Positions 44,331 to 52,665 of a stretch of 64,000 nt of DNA are shown in pieces (positions within the stretch are counted from its first letter, which is position 1; every line of letters begins with the position of its first letter). Source of the DNA: RYN-230 sp963760405 (lineage in GTDB: Bacteria > Actinomycetota > Actinomycetes > Streptosporangiales > Streptosporangiaceae); contig CAVXCV010000001.1 in assembly GCA_963760405.1 (NCBI GenBank), forward strand, positions 1 to 64,000, in the 5' to 3' direction. Below the pieces are notes generated by a model, which searched no databases, was not told the origin of the DNA, and worked only from the letters and a program-made list of their open reading frames with translations. Both the position numbers and the translations under genes were made by a program.

Positions 44331-45041
44331 GTGGCCGAGGTACTGAGCCGGCGCGATCGGGTGCGGGCTGAGACGACGGTGGAGATCAAGCAGACCGCGC
44401 GCCGGATCCTGGTCGAGCATGGGCCCGACGCGGTGACCCTGCGGGCCATCGCCCGGGAGATGGGCATGACCGCCCCTGCCCTCTACCGCTACTTCGGCAG
44501 CCACGAAGACCTGGTCAAGCACGTGATCGGGGACATCTTCACCGAGATCGGCAGCGACATCGCCGCCGCGATCACGGCCGCCGGCCCGGACATGACCGCG
44601 AAGATGCTCGCCGCCTGCCGCGAGTTCCGCCGCTGGGGACTGGCCCACCGGGCCGAGTTCGGCCTGGTCTTCGGCACCCCGCTGCCCGCGCTGGAAGCGG
44701 TGCACGACGACATCGTGAGCGAGTGCGCGGGCCGGTTCAGCGCGGTGTTCTTCACGCTGTTCCTCGAACTGTGGCACAAGCACCCGTTCCCGGTCGCGGC
44801 GGATCAGGAGATCGACCCGGGCCTGCGCGCGCAGCTGGACCACTACCGCGCGGATCTCGGCGTGGACATGCCGCTCGGTGCCGTGCTCACGTTCCTGCGC
44901 TGCTGGGTCCGGCTGTACGGCATGGTCAGCCTGGAGGTGTTCAGCCACCTGCACTTCGCGCTGGCGGACACCGAGCCGATGTTCGAGATCACCCTGGCCG
45001 AGCTGGCCGGCCTGGTTCACCTGCCCTACCCGGGCCGGTAA
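44331..45041 (+). CDS. TetR-family repressor with WHG-type ligand domain
   Basis: The 236-residue product has the TetR DNA-binding domain, ETTVEIKQTARRILVEHG then TLRAIAREMGMTAPALYRYFGSHEDL, and a ligand domain with FRRWGLAHRAEFGLVFGTPLP, the signature of the WHG subgroup. GTG 44331 was chosen because GGGAGG lies four bases upstream; in-frame ATGs at 44265 and 44277 have no such site but cannot be excluded. It most likely represses the divergent MMPL exporter and possibly itself. Confidence 0.9.
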   Translation: MAEVLSRRDRVRAETTVEIKQTARRILVEHGPDAVTLRAIAREMGMTAPALYRYFGSHEDLVKHVIGDIFTEIGSDIAAAITAAGPDMTAKMLAACREFRRWGLAHRAEFGLVFGTPLPALEAVHDDIVSECAGRFSAVFFTLFLELWHKHPFPVAADQEIDPGLRAQLDHYRADLGVDMPLGAVLTFLRCWVRLYGMVSLEVFSHLHFALADTEPMFEITLAELAGLVHLPYPGR

Positions 45042-45336
45042 CCATTAGCGCGGCGCCCAGATGAGCCGGGGGTCCACGGGCCCGCGTGGCCGTTCGCGCC
45101 ACGCATGCCAGTCAGCCCACACGGCCGCGAAGGCCACATGGGCCACGTAGGTCTCCTACATTCCACAGGCCACTGCCGCTCGCCCAACCGGTGGTTCTGC
45201 CTGCAAAGGGTGTGCTGTAACCGCTGCGATAACGACGGTACGGGCACACGCTTGGCCGGCCGAGGTGTTCCGGAGGTGCATCCCGGCTCCTGGCCTCACC
45301 TCCGGGATGCATTCCGAGCCTGACCGACTTTACCTA
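45042..45336. other. Intergenic region before the ssu leader
   Basis: I see no gene here. The notable element is a pair of overlapping inverted repeats at 45270-45310, listed separately. Confidence 0.6.
45270..45310. terminator. Overlapping, mutually exclusive hairpins
   Basis: CCGGAGGTG (45270-45278) pairs with CACCTCCGG (45297-45305), while GCATCCCGG (45278-45286) pairs with CCGGGATGC (45302-45310). Both stems are perfect 9-mers and share bases, so only one can form. It lies upstream of the probable ssu promoter, so a terminator for the TetR transcript or a protein site is more likely than an attenuator. Confidence 0.4.
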
Positions 45337-45371
45337 TTGACATTATAGGAAATTGTCCCCACGATGGGGAC
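45337..45371 (+). promoter_or_regulatory. Probable ssu promoter and operator
   Basis: TTGACA (45337-45342) is a perfect -35. A weak -10 (CACGAT or ACGATG near 45360-45366) would place the transcript start at or next to ATG 45372, which would make a leaderless message. GTCCCC-ACGAT-GGGGAC (45355-45371) is an inverted repeat that covers the -10 and touches the start codon, so it may be an operator. Confidence 0.5.
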
Positions 45372-45635
45372 ATGGCTCGTCTCCGCCCCCAGGTCTCGCG
45401 CCGCTGCCTTCTGGTGTCCCGCCGTTACGTCGATCTGTGCCGGCAGGCGGCCGGCGCTCGGTGCCCCGGCGCTCCCTGCCCCGGCGCTCGGTGCCCCGGC
45501 GCTCTCTGCCCCGGCGCGCGCGCTCAGCCCGGCCTGCTGTACCGCTCAGCACTGAGCGAATCACCGCCGGCCGAGATCAGCCGACCGTCTCCGGGCCCCG
45601 GCCACCCGCCCGGACGCGGCCCTCCGCTGCCATGA
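45372..45635 (+). CDS. Cysteine-rich leader reading frame of the ssu operon
   Basis: The 87-codon frame starts MARLRPQVSRRCLLVSRRYVDLCRQ. The VSRRxVDLCR stretch matches short leader peptides found before sulfur-assimilation and sulfonate-uptake genes in Streptomyces-like bacteria. Then follow four Cys codons in a repeat of type RCPGAPCPGARCPGALCPG. The stop TGA (45633-45635) overlaps ATG 45632 of ssuC as ATGA, so ribosomes finishing it can start ssuC. In mycobacteria, short frames with clustered Cys codons attenuate cysteine genes when cysteine is plentiful or scarce; the same logic fits here. It has no ribosome site and the start may be leaderless. The later part (Pro/Gly/Ser-rich) has no recognisable domain. 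Confidence 0.65.
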   Translation: MARLRPQVSRRCLLVSRRYVDLCRQAAGARCPGAPCPGARCPGALCPGARAQPGLLYRSALSESPPAEISRPSPGPGHPPGRGPPLP

Positions 45636-46639
45636 GCGAGGTTTGTCATGCCTGGAAATCCCCGCACCGGACTGCTCCCGACGAGCCTGCCCGGGGCACC
45701 ACCTGGCAGGCCCGGCCCGGGCGCTTCCCGGCCGCCGGCCTGGCGCCCGATCCGGCCGTGACCCCGGCCAGCACGCCCGCTGGCACTCCGGCCAGCACGC
45801 CCGCTGGCACCCCGGCCAGCGCCCCGGTCCCGGCCGCGGCCGCCCGGAAACCGGCCGGGCGGCGGCGCAACCGGACCTGGTACCGGCTGATCAGCCCGCT
45901 GGTGATCCTCATCGGCTGGCAGCTGGTGAGCATGGCCGGGCTGGTCCCGGCGCAGAAGCTGCCGCCGCCGACCACCGTGTGGCATAGCGCGGTCACCCTC
46001 ATTACGGCGAACAACGCCGCGTACGGCACCCTGCAGGGCGCGATGCTGGTCTCGCTGGAGCGGGTGGCGATCGGCTTCGCCGCGGGCGGCGCGGCCGGCC
46101 TGGTGCTCGGCGTGATCGCGGGGCTGAGCCGGCTCGGCGAGAACTCGGTGGACCCGGTCATGCAGATGCTCCGCACGCTGCCACTGTTCGGGCTCATCCC
46201 GGTGTTCATCGTCTGGTTCGGCATCGGCCAGCTGCCCAAGGTGCTGCTGATCGCGCTGGGCGCGTCGATCCCGCTCTACCTGAACACGTTCTCCGGCATC
46301 CGGAACGTGGACGGCAAGCTCGCCGAGGCTGGCCAGTCACTGGGGCTGCGCCGGGGCGAGACGATCCGGCACATCATCCTGCCCGGCGCGCTGCCGCAGA
46401 TCCTGGTCGGCCTGCGGCAGAGCCTGGGCATCGCCTGGCTGGCCCTGGTGGTCGCCGAGCAGATCAACGCCAACGCCGGGCTCGGCTTCATCATCAACCA
46501 GGGCCAGGCCTTCCTGAACAACAGCGTGATCTTCGTTGCGCTGCTCGTCTACTGCGTGCTCGGCCTGCTCAGCGATGCCCTGGTCCGGCTGCTGGAAAGG
46601 AGGGCGCTGGCATGGCGCCGCGGACTGCTGGATCAGTAA
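45632..46639 (+). CDS. ssuC: Alkanesulfonate ABC transporter permease
   Basis: The 335-residue product has about 75 Pro/Ala/Thr-rich residues first, including three TPAGTPAS-type repeats, then six membrane helices of a BPD_transp_1 permease. The ATPase-contact loop is GQSLGLRRGETIRHIILPGALPQIL, and IAWLALVVAEQINANAGLGFIINQGQ is typical of SsuC/TauC. Start ATG 45632 is supported by the ATGA overlap with the leader frame rather than by a ribosome site; GTG 45760 would remove most of the extension. It overlaps ssuB by 28 bases. Confidence 0.88.
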   Translation: MSEVCHAWKSPHRTAPDEPARGTTWQARPGRFPAAGLAPDPAVTPASTPAGTPASTPAGTPASAPVPAAAARKPAGRRRNRTWYRLISPLVILIGWQLVSMAGLVPAQKLPPPTTVWHSAVTLITANNAAYGTLQGAMLVSLERVAIGFAAGGAAGLVLGVIAGLSRLGENSVDPVMQMLRTLPLFGLIPVFIVWFGIGQLPKVLLIALGASIPLYLNTFSGIRNVDGKLAEAGQSLGLRRGETIRHIILPGALPQILVGLRQSLGIAWLALVVAEQINANAGLGFIINQGQAFLNNSVIFVALLVYCVLGLLSDALVRLLERRALAWRRGLLDQ

Positions 46640-47394
46640 CGGACGGACCCACCGCCACAGCGGACGGACCCACCGCCACCCAGGCCGGGAGCACCGGACA
46701 GGCTGCCTCGGTCCGCGGGCTGACCCGCGCGTTCGCGGGCCGGCGCGTGCTCGACGCGCTGGACCTGGACATCGCGCCGGGCGAGTTCGTCGCGATGATC
46801 GGCCGCAGCGGCAGCGGCAAGTCCACCCTGCTGCGCGCCCTCGCCCGGCTCGACCAGGACGTGACCGGCGCATTGGTGGTGCCCGGCACGGCGGCGGTGG
46901 CGTTCCAGGAGCCGCGGCTGCTGCCCTGGCGCCGGGTCTGGGCCAATGTCTGCCTGGGCCTGCGCGCCAGCGACCCGAAGGCGGTGGCGCTCGCCGCGCT
47001 GGACGAGGTCGGCCTGGCCGCCCGGGCTGAGGCCTGGCCGCTGACCCTGTCCGGCGGCGAGGCCCAGCGGGCCGCGCTGGCCCGGGCGCTGGTCCGCGAG
47101 CCGAGCCTGCTGCTGCTGGACGAGCCGTTCAGCGCGCTGGACGCGCTGACCACGATCACCATGCACCGGCTGGTGCTCCGGCTGTGGGCACATCACCAGC
47201 CCGCGGTGCTGCTCGTCACGCACGACGTGGACGAGGCGCTCGCCCTGGCCGACCGGGTGCTGGTGCTGGCCGGTGGCCGGATCGCGGTCAGCGAACGGAT
47301 CACCGTGCCCCGGCCCCGGGAGCGCGAGCACCCCGACCTCACCGCCCTGAGAACCCGCCTGCTCACCGAGCTGGGCGTCGTCACGGAAGGATGA
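46612..47394 (+). CDS. ssuB: Alkanesulfonate ABC transporter ATPase
   Basis: The 260-residue product has Walker A GRSGSGKSTLL, Q-loop VAFQEPRLLPWRRV, signature LSGGEAQRAALARAL, Walker B LLLLDEPFSALDALT and switch His LLVTHDVDEAL. The RLLPWRRVWANV block is characteristic of the sulfonate/taurine/nitrate ATPase group. AAAGGAGGG lies ahead of ATG 46612, which is inside the 3' end of ssuC. The first 30 residues include a TADGPTAT repeat and are poorly conserved in look. It overlaps ssuA by ATGA. Confidence 0.92.
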   Translation: MAPRTAGSVTDGPTATADGPTATQAGSTGQAASVRGLTRAFAGRRVLDALDLDIAPGEFVAMIGRSGSGKSTLLRALARLDQDVTGALVVPGTAAVAFQEPRLLPWRRVWANVCLGLRASDPKAVALAALDEVGLAARAEAWPLTLSGGEAQRAALARALVREPSLLLLDEPFSALDALTTITMHRLVLRLWAHHQPAVLLVTHDVDEALALADRVLVLAGGRIAVSERITVPRPREREHPDLTALRTRLLTELGVVTEG

Positions 47395-48458
47395 TCATGA
47401 TCAGCAAGATCCGCGGCAGGGCTGGGGCACTGTCCCACGCCGCGCTGCCGCGCCGCCGGCTGCTGCCACTCGCCAGCCTCGCCGTCCTGGCGGTCACCGC
47501 AGCCGCCTGCTCATCCTCGGCCACGACCAGCGGCTCCGGCTCGTCCGGCACGGCCAGCGCCAAGGCCGTCAGCGTGTCCGATGTGACCCTGCACGTCGGT
47601 GACCAGGCCGGGTCCGGCTCGCAGGCGCTGCTCACCGCGGCTGGCCTGATCAGCAAGCTGCCGTTCAAGGTCACCTGGTCCGACTTCACGTCCGGCCCGC
47701 CGATGCTCCAGGCCATGGGGGCCGGCGCGGTGGACATCGGCAGCGTCGGCGACGCGCCCCCGGTGTTCGCGGCCGCGGGCGGGGAGCAGGTCGCGATCGT
47801 CGGCGCGGTCACCGGCGGTCCGGACGGCTCCGCGATCGTCGTCCCCGACAGCTCGCCGATCCACTCGATCGCCCAGCTCAAGGGCAAGCGGATCGCGGTC
47901 GCCCAGGGCAGCTCGGCTGACTATCACCTGCTCACCGTGCTGAACAAGGCCGGCCTGCCGGTGCACTCGGTCACCCTGGACTACCTGCAGCCCGCGGACG
48001 GGCTCGCCGCTCTGACCTCCGGGCATGTGGACGCGTGGGACGTCTGGTCGCCGTACATCGAGCAGGTCGTGGGCCAGGACCACGCCCAGGTCCTGGTCAA
48101 CGGCGCCGGTTTCGGCAGCCCGTACTCGTTCGCGGTCGCGTCCCGGGCCGCGCTCGCGGATCCGGCCAAGGCCGCCGCGATCAACGATTACCTGAAGCTG
48201 CTGAATCAGGCCTATGTGTGGGCCGGTACCCACCAGCCAGCCTGGGCCGCCGTCTGGGCGAAGGCCACCGGCCTGCCGGAGAGCGTCATGCTGAACGCGG
48301 CCAAGGACGACGTCCGCACCCCGGTGCGGATCACCCCGGCTGTGATCAGCGCCGAGCAGTCGGTCTCCAACGCGTTCACCACGGCCGGGCTGATCCCGGG
48401 CCACGTGAACTTCGCCAGCTTCGCGGACACCAGCTTCAACGACGCGGTAGGGAGCTGA
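47391..48458 (+). CDS. ssuA: Alkanesulfonate-binding lipoprotein
   Basis: The 355-residue product has a lipoprotein signal with lipobox VTAAAC (Cys near 42) and the periplasmic-binding fold of SsuA/TauA: LPFKVTWSDFTSGPPMLQAMGAG, then VDIGSVGDAPPVFAAA, KGKRIAVAQGSSADYHLL and GHVDAWDVWSPYIEQV. The W-x-x-F-x-x-GPP-x-L-x-A block is diagnostic for sulfonate binders. ATG 47391 follows GGAAGG and overlaps the ssuB stop; ATG 47397 is possible too. Confidence 0.92.
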   Translation: MIMISKIRGRAGALSHAALPRRRLLPLASLAVLAVTAAACSSSATTSGSGSSGTASAKAVSVSDVTLHVGDQAGSGSQALLTAAGLISKLPFKVTWSDFTSGPPMLQAMGAGAVDIGSVGDAPPVFAAAGGEQVAIVGAVTGGPDGSAIVVPDSSPIHSIAQLKGKRIAVAQGSSADYHLLTVLNKAGLPVHSVTLDYLQPADGLAALTSGHVDAWDVWSPYIEQVVGQDHAQVLVNGAGFGSPYSFAVASRAALADPAKAAAINDYLKLLNQAYVWAGTHQPAWAAVWAKATGLPESVMLNAAKDDVRTPVRITPAVISAEQSVSNAFTTAGLIPGHVNFASFADTSFNDAVGS

Positions 48459-48463
48459 CCATC

Positions 48464-49648
48464 ATGGCGCTGACGTTCCACTGGTTCTTGCCCACCACCG
48501 GCGATGGCCGGTCGATCATGGGCCGGGGGCACAGCCTGCCCCCGGCCCCCGGGCCGGGGGGCAGCCCTGCTGCCCCGCACATCCGGGGGGCAGCCGCGCA
48601 GCGGCGGCCACCGGACATCGAGTACCTGGCCCAGGTCGCCCGGTCCGCGGAACAGCTCGGATTCGAGGCGGTGCTCACCCCGACCGGCACCTGGTGTGAG
48701 GACGCCTGGCTGGTCACCGCCGCGCTGACCAGGGAGACGAGCAGGCTGAAGTTCCTGGTCGCGTTCCGGCCCGGGCTGACCTCGCCCACCCTGGCCGCGC
48801 AGATGGCCGCGACCTACCAGCGGATGTCCGGCGGCCGCCTGCTGCTCAACGTGGTCACCGGCGGCCAGGCCGACGAGCAGCGGCGGTTCGGCGATCACCT
48901 GTCCCACGACGAGCGGTACGCCCGGACCGCCGAGTTCCTGGCCGTGGTGCGCGGCGCCTGGAGCGGCCAGCCGTTCGACTTCGACGGCCGGTACTACCAG
49001 GTGGAAGGGGCCACCACGCTGCGCCCGCCGGACCCGGTGCCCGGGATCTACTTCGGCGGTTCCTCACCGGCCGCGGGGCCGGTCGCGGCTGGCTACTCCG
49101 ACGTCTACCTGACCTGGGGCGAGCCGCCTGCCCAGGTGGCCGGGAAACTCCGCTGGATCAGGGAACTGGCCGCGGCCGAGGGCCGGACGCTGCGTTTCGG
49201 CATCCGGCTGCACGTGATCACCCGGGACAGCGAGGAGGACGCCTGGGCCGAGGCCAGCCGGCTACTCGACTACCTCGATCCCGGTGAGATCGCCAAGGCA
49301 CAGCAGATCCTCGGGGCCAGCGAATCGGTCGGGCAGGACCGGATGCGCGCGCTGCACGCCACCTACCGGCACGGCGGCTCTGCCCAGGACCTGGAGATCT
49401 ACCCCAACCTGTGGGCCGGGGTCGGCCTGGTCCGCGGCGGCGCGGGCACCGCCCTGGTCGGCAGCCACGAAAAGGTCGCCGCCCTCATCGAGGAGTATGC
49501 CGCGCTCGGCATCACCGAGTTCATCCTGTCCGGCTACCCGCACCTGGAGGAGGCCTACTGGTTCGGCGAGGGCGTGCTGCCGGAGATCCGCAGGCGGGAA
49601 GCGGCCGCTGCGAACTCCGGCTCGCCGCGCCTGCCCGTCAGCGCCTGA
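48464..49648 (+). CDS. ssuD: FMNH2-dependent alkanesulfonate monooxygenase
   Basis: SsuD releases sulfite from alkanesulfonates using FMNH2 supplied by SsuE. The 394-residue product is a luciferase-like barrel with HWFLPTTGDGRSI, EAVLTPTGTWCEDAWL with the conserved Cys, FLVAFRPGLTSPTLAAQMAAT, RLLLNVVTGGQADEQRRFGD and FILSGYPHLEEAYWFGEGVLPE. A stretch of about 20 Pro/Gly/Ala residues near 20-45 sits between the first strand and helix and looks like an insertion relative to the usual enzyme. It begins five bases after the ssuA stop with GGGAG upstream. Confidence 0.93.
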   Translation: MALTFHWFLPTTGDGRSIMGRGHSLPPAPGPGGSPAAPHIRGAAAQRRPPDIEYLAQVARSAEQLGFEAVLTPTGTWCEDAWLVTAALTRETSRLKFLVAFRPGLTSPTLAAQMAATYQRMSGGRLLLNVVTGGQADEQRRFGDHLSHDERYARTAEFLAVVRGAWSGQPFDFDGRYYQVEGATTLRPPDPVPGIYFGGSSPAAGPVAAGYSDVYLTWGEPPAQVAGKLRWIRELAAAEGRTLRFGIRLHVITRDSEEDAWAEASRLLDYLDPGEIAKAQQILGASESVGQDRMRALHATYRHGGSAQDLEIYPNLWAGVGLVRGGAGTALVGSHEKVAALIEEYAALGITEFILSGYPHLEEAYWFGEGVLPEIRRREAAAANSGSPRLPVSA

Positions 49649-49658
49649 GGAGGCAGCG

Positions 49659-50192
49659 ATGACCTTCGTCGTCCTGGTCGGCAACCCCAAGCCGCAGTCC
49701 AGGACGCTGCAGATCGCCCGGCTGGCCGCAGCGGCGGTCAGCCGGGCGGCGGGACTACCCGGTGGGCAGGAGGTGATCGACCTGTCCGGGCTGGCTCGGC
49801 GGCTGCTGCTGGATGAGCCGTCACCGGCCGTGGAAGACGCGCTGGACCAGGTCAGCCACGCGGACCTGCTGCTGGTGGCCAGCCCCACATACAAGGCCAC
49901 CTACACCGGGCTGCTGAAGGTGTTCCTGGACCGGCTGGGCTACCAGGCCCTGTCCGCGGTGACCGCGCTGCCCCTGCTCGTCATGCGGGTGCCCGACCAC
50001 GCGCTGGCGGTCGAGGTGCACCTGCGGCCGCTGCTGCTGGAACTGGGCGCCTCGGTGCCCGGGCCCGGGCTGGCCTTCCTCGAACCAGACCTGGACCAGC
50101 CCGACCGCGTGCTGGACCCATGGGCCGCCCGGGTGGCCGGCACCCTGGGCCGGGCCGCGGCGCCCGGCACCCCGGCCGCCCTGGCCAGGTAA
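49659..50192 (+). CDS. ssuE: NAD(P)H-dependent FMN reductase
   Basis: The 177-residue flavodoxin-fold product shows VVLVGNPKPQSRTLQIARL (phosphate loop) and LLVASPTYKATYTGLLKVFLDRLG, the SPxYxxxxxGxLKxxLD signature of SsuE-type reductases. It supplies reduced FMN to SsuD. GAGGAGG precedes ATG 49659, ten bases after ssuD. It is the last gene of the operon. Confidence 0.92.
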   Translation: MTFVVLVGNPKPQSRTLQIARLAAAAVSRAAGLPGGQEVIDLSGLARRLLLDEPSPAVEDALDQVSHADLLLVASPTYKATYTGLLKVFLDRLGYQALSAVTALPLLVMRVPDHALAVEVHLRPLLLELGASVPGPGLAFLEPDLDQPDRVLDPWAARVAGTLGRAAAPGTPAALAR

Positions 50193-50272
50193 CGCCCCGC
50201 GCCACTCCCACCCGACGAGGCCCCGGGGCCGGCTGGGCTGGCCTCCGGGGGCGGCGGCGGCCGGGCCCGCGG

Positions 50273-51250
50273 TCAGCTGTGGCCGAGGACCGGATGCGGC
50301 TGGTAGGGCTCCTCCAGCCGGCGCATCTCGTCCGCACTGAGCTCCAGCTGCTCCGCGGCCAGGGCGTCCGTGACGTGCGCGACCTTGGTCGCCCCGATGA
50401 TCGGCGCGGTCACCCCGGGCCGGTGCAGCAGCCAGGCCAGCGCGATCTGCGCGGGCGGCATCCCCCGCGCCGCGGCCACCTCGGCCACCCGGTCCACCAC
50501 GTCGAAGTCGGACGGCTGGGTGTACAGGCTGTCCCCGAACGCATCGGTCTGGGCCCGGATCGTGTGCTTGCCGTCCCGGGTCCGGTTCCCGGCCAGCAGG
50601 CCCCGGGCCAGCGGGCTCCACGGGATGACGCCAACGCCCATGTCGATGCACTGCGGGATCATCTCCCGCTCTTCCTCCCGGTACACCAGGTTGTAGTGGT
50701 CCTGCATGGACACGAACCTGGTCCAGCCGTGCTCCGTGGCGATGTGCTGGGCCTTGCCGAACTGCCAGGCGAACATGCTGCTCGCGCCGATGTACCGGGC
50801 CTTGCCCGCGCGGACCACGTCGTGCAGGGCCGACATGGTCTCCTCGATCGGGGTGTGCGGGTCCCACCGGTGGATCTGGTAGAGGTCCACGTAGTCCATG
50901 TCGAGCCGGTCCAGTGAGGCGTCGATCGAGGCCATGATGTGCTTGCGGGACAGCCCGCGGCCGTTCTGCCCGGGCATGGTCGGGCCGTGCACCTTGGTGG
51001 CCACGACGACCTCTTCCCGGCTGAACAGCTTGCCGAGCAGCCGGCCGGTCGCGGTCTCGCTGGCCCCGGCGGAGTACACATCCGCGGTGTCGTAAAAGTT
51101 GATGCCGCCGTCGGCCGCGGCCGACGCGATCGGCTCGGCCGCGTCCTCATCCAGCACCCACGGCCGGTCGCTGTTGTTGCCGAAGCTCATCATGCCGAGG
51201 CAGACCCGCGATACGCGCAGTCCGGTGGCGCCCAGGTTGACGTATTTCAT
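50273..51250 (-). CDS. Aldo/keto reductase
   Basis: The 325-residue product has the full AKR tetrad: Asp and Tyr in FYDTADVYSAGASE, Lys in VVVATKVHGP and His in DLYQIHRWDPHTP. IIGATKVAHVTDALAAEQLELSADE closes the barrel. It resembles YghZ/AKR14-type and voltage-channel-beta-like reductases; the substrate is unknown. In contrast to the broken reductase at 36147 the catalytic Lys is intact. It is convergent with ssuE. Confidence 0.9.
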   Translation of the reverse strand: MKYVNLGATGLRVSRVCLGMMSFGNNSDRPWVLDEDAAEPIASAAADGGINFYDTADVYSAGASETATGRLLGKLFSREEVVVATKVHGPTMPGQNGRGLSRKHIMASIDASLDRLDMDYVDLYQIHRWDPHTPIEETMSALHDVVRAGKARYIGASSMFAWQFGKAQHIATEHGWTRFVSMQDHYNLVYREEEREMIPQCIDMGVGVIPWSPLARGLLAGNRTRDGKHTIRAQTDAFGDSLYTQPSDFDVVDRVAEVAAARGMPPAQIALAWLLHRPGVTAPIIGATKVAHVTDALAAEQLELSADEMRRLEEPYQPHPVLGHS

Positions 51251-51272
51251 CGTGTCCTCAGGGTCGGGCCCG

Positions 51273-51719
51273 TCAGGGCCAGTGGCCGGCTGGCCGTCGC
51301 CTCTTCGACCCTACGCCGCCAGCTTCGCCCGCCACGCAGGGCCCGCCCGGGCTGCCCGCGACCCAGATGTACCGGGCCGGCGGGCTCAGGCCACGTAGGG
51401 CGGGGTGCCGGTGTCGTTGGTCATGGGCGCAGGCCGCCGCCCAGCCGTGCATGCCGTCGCTGACGTTGATGGCGTCCCAGCCCGCCCCGGCCAGCGCGGC
51501 CGCGGCCTGGTTGGACCGGGCGCCGGACCGGCAGATCAGGTAGACCGGGCCGTCCTGCGGGATCTCCAGGTACCGGGCGCCCAGCTCGCCGAGCGGGATA
51601 TGGGTGGCGTCCGGCGCGTGGCCCGCCGCCCACTCGTCGTGTTCCCGGACATCGACCAGGCGGGCACCGCCTGGTACGCCCGCCGCGGGCACCTGCGCCG
51701 GCGCTTTCGGCCCGTTCAT
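51273..51719 (-). CDS. Rhodanese-domain protein, C-terminus probably frameshifted
   Basis: The product has a single rhodanese domain: ARLVDVREHDEWAAGHAPDATHIPLGEL, the active-site loop VYLICRSGARSNQAA with the persulfide Cys, and AINVSDGMHGWAAA. Rhodaneses of this type end shortly after that with a sequence like GRPMTNDTGTPPYVA. Exactly PMTNDTGTPPYVA is present in another frame, ending at 51386, so a one-base indel near 51430-51440 is likely. The 40 or so residues printed in the present frame after MHGWAAA are then not natural. It may move sulfane sulfur; no partner is obvious. Confidence 0.75.
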   Translation of the reverse strand: MNGPKAPAQVPAAGVPGGARLVDVREHDEWAAGHAPDATHIPLGELGARYLEIPQDGPVYLICRSGARSNQAAAALAGAGWDAINVSDGMHGWAAACAHDQRHRHPALRGLSPPARYIWVAGSPGGPCVAGEAGGVGSKRRRPAGHWP

Positions 51720-51798
51720 CCTCGCCCCGTTCCGTGGTGTCGTCCTGTCCTGCCTGGAAGGGTAATGCTCCGCGGCGGCCGGGCGGCGCCAGTGCGCC

Positions 51799-52599
51799 TT
51801 ACTCCCCCGGCTCGCTGGCCAGCGCCTGGTAGGCAGGGCCGAGCAGGGTGGCCAGATCCTGGCCGCGGACCTGCACGTCCGGCGGCTCGAACGAGCGCAG
51901 CAGCAGGTCCGGCGCGGTCACCGGGGTCGCCTGCGCCGCGCGCAGCCGGGCCCGGCTCACCCGCGGGGACCAGAACCCCGGCACGCACTGGGCCAGCGGC
52001 GGCGCTGGCGCCGCGGTCAGCGGCAGCGCCGCCGCACCAGCCGCCGGGCCGGACTCCGGGCCAGCCGGGGCCTGGCGCAGCGCGCCGAGCACGTCCTCCC
52101 GGCCCCGGCCGCGCCAGGCCAGCATGGCGAACGGATCATCGTCGAACCGCTCGGCGAGCACGTAGCAGACCGCGGCCAGGTGCTTGCACGGCACCTCCCA
52201 GTCCGGGCAGGAACAGGACATCTCCAGATCACGCGCGGACCGCGGGAACAGCGGGGTGCCGCAGTCAGCGAAGACCTCCTCGATCTCCGGCGGCATCTCC
52301 CCGGCCAGCAGCTTGGCCCGGAACAGCGCCTGGGCGCCGAGCGCCGCCAGCACCCGTTGCCACTGCGGGGTGGTCAGCGGCAGCACCCCGATCCGCACCT
52401 GGTACGGCGCAGGCCGGGAACCCTGTACCCGCGCGCTGACCTTGCCCTGGGTCAGCGCGCAGTCCAGCACCTGGCCGCGCCGTGCGTAGTTGCGGCCGCG
52501 AGCCAGCCGCCCGGTCATCCCGAACGACTCCAGCACCGCGATGAACCGCTGGGACCACCATTGCTCGCCGATGGCCCCGCGCTTGCTGCGGGCCTTCAC
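51799..52599 (-). CDS. SWIM zinc-finger protein, partner of the SNF2 helicase
   Basis: The product has the SWIM motif CSCPDWEVPCKHLAAV (CxC...CxH), and KARSKRGAIGEQWWSQRFIAVLESF at the N-terminus, typical of the SWIM proteins that accompany SNF2 helicases in actinobacteria. The frame used here starts at GTG 52599. A better start is probably ATG 52669, which overlaps the helicase TGA by ATGA and reads MTERDPGWW; it leads into this frame if one base is missing between 52610 and 52650, and the intervening TRLAAGAIRVDGGV supports that. SWIM domains bind DNA or proteins. Confidence 0.8.
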   Translation of the reverse strand: MKARSKRGAIGEQWWSQRFIAVLESFGMTGRLARGRNYARRGQVLDCALTQGKVSARVQGSRPAPYQVRIGVLPLTTPQWQRVLAALGAQALFRAKLLAGEMPPEIEEVFADCGTPLFPRSARDLEMSCSCPDWEVPCKHLAAVCYVLAERFDDDPFAMLAWRGRGREDVLGALRQAPAGPESGPAAGAAALPLTAAPAPPLAQCVPGFWSPRVSRARLRAAQATPVTAPDLLLRSFEPPDVQVRGQDLATLLGPAYQALASEPGE

Positions 52600-52665
52600 G
52601 CCGCCGTCGACCCGGATCGCGCCGGCCGCCAGCCGAGTCCCGCCACCAGCCCGGGTCCCGCTCGG

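Noticed and set aside
45042..45371. SAM or other sulfur-related riboswitch before ssu
   Set aside because: I could not find the conserved core of known SAM riboswitches; the Cys-rich leader frame is a better explanation.
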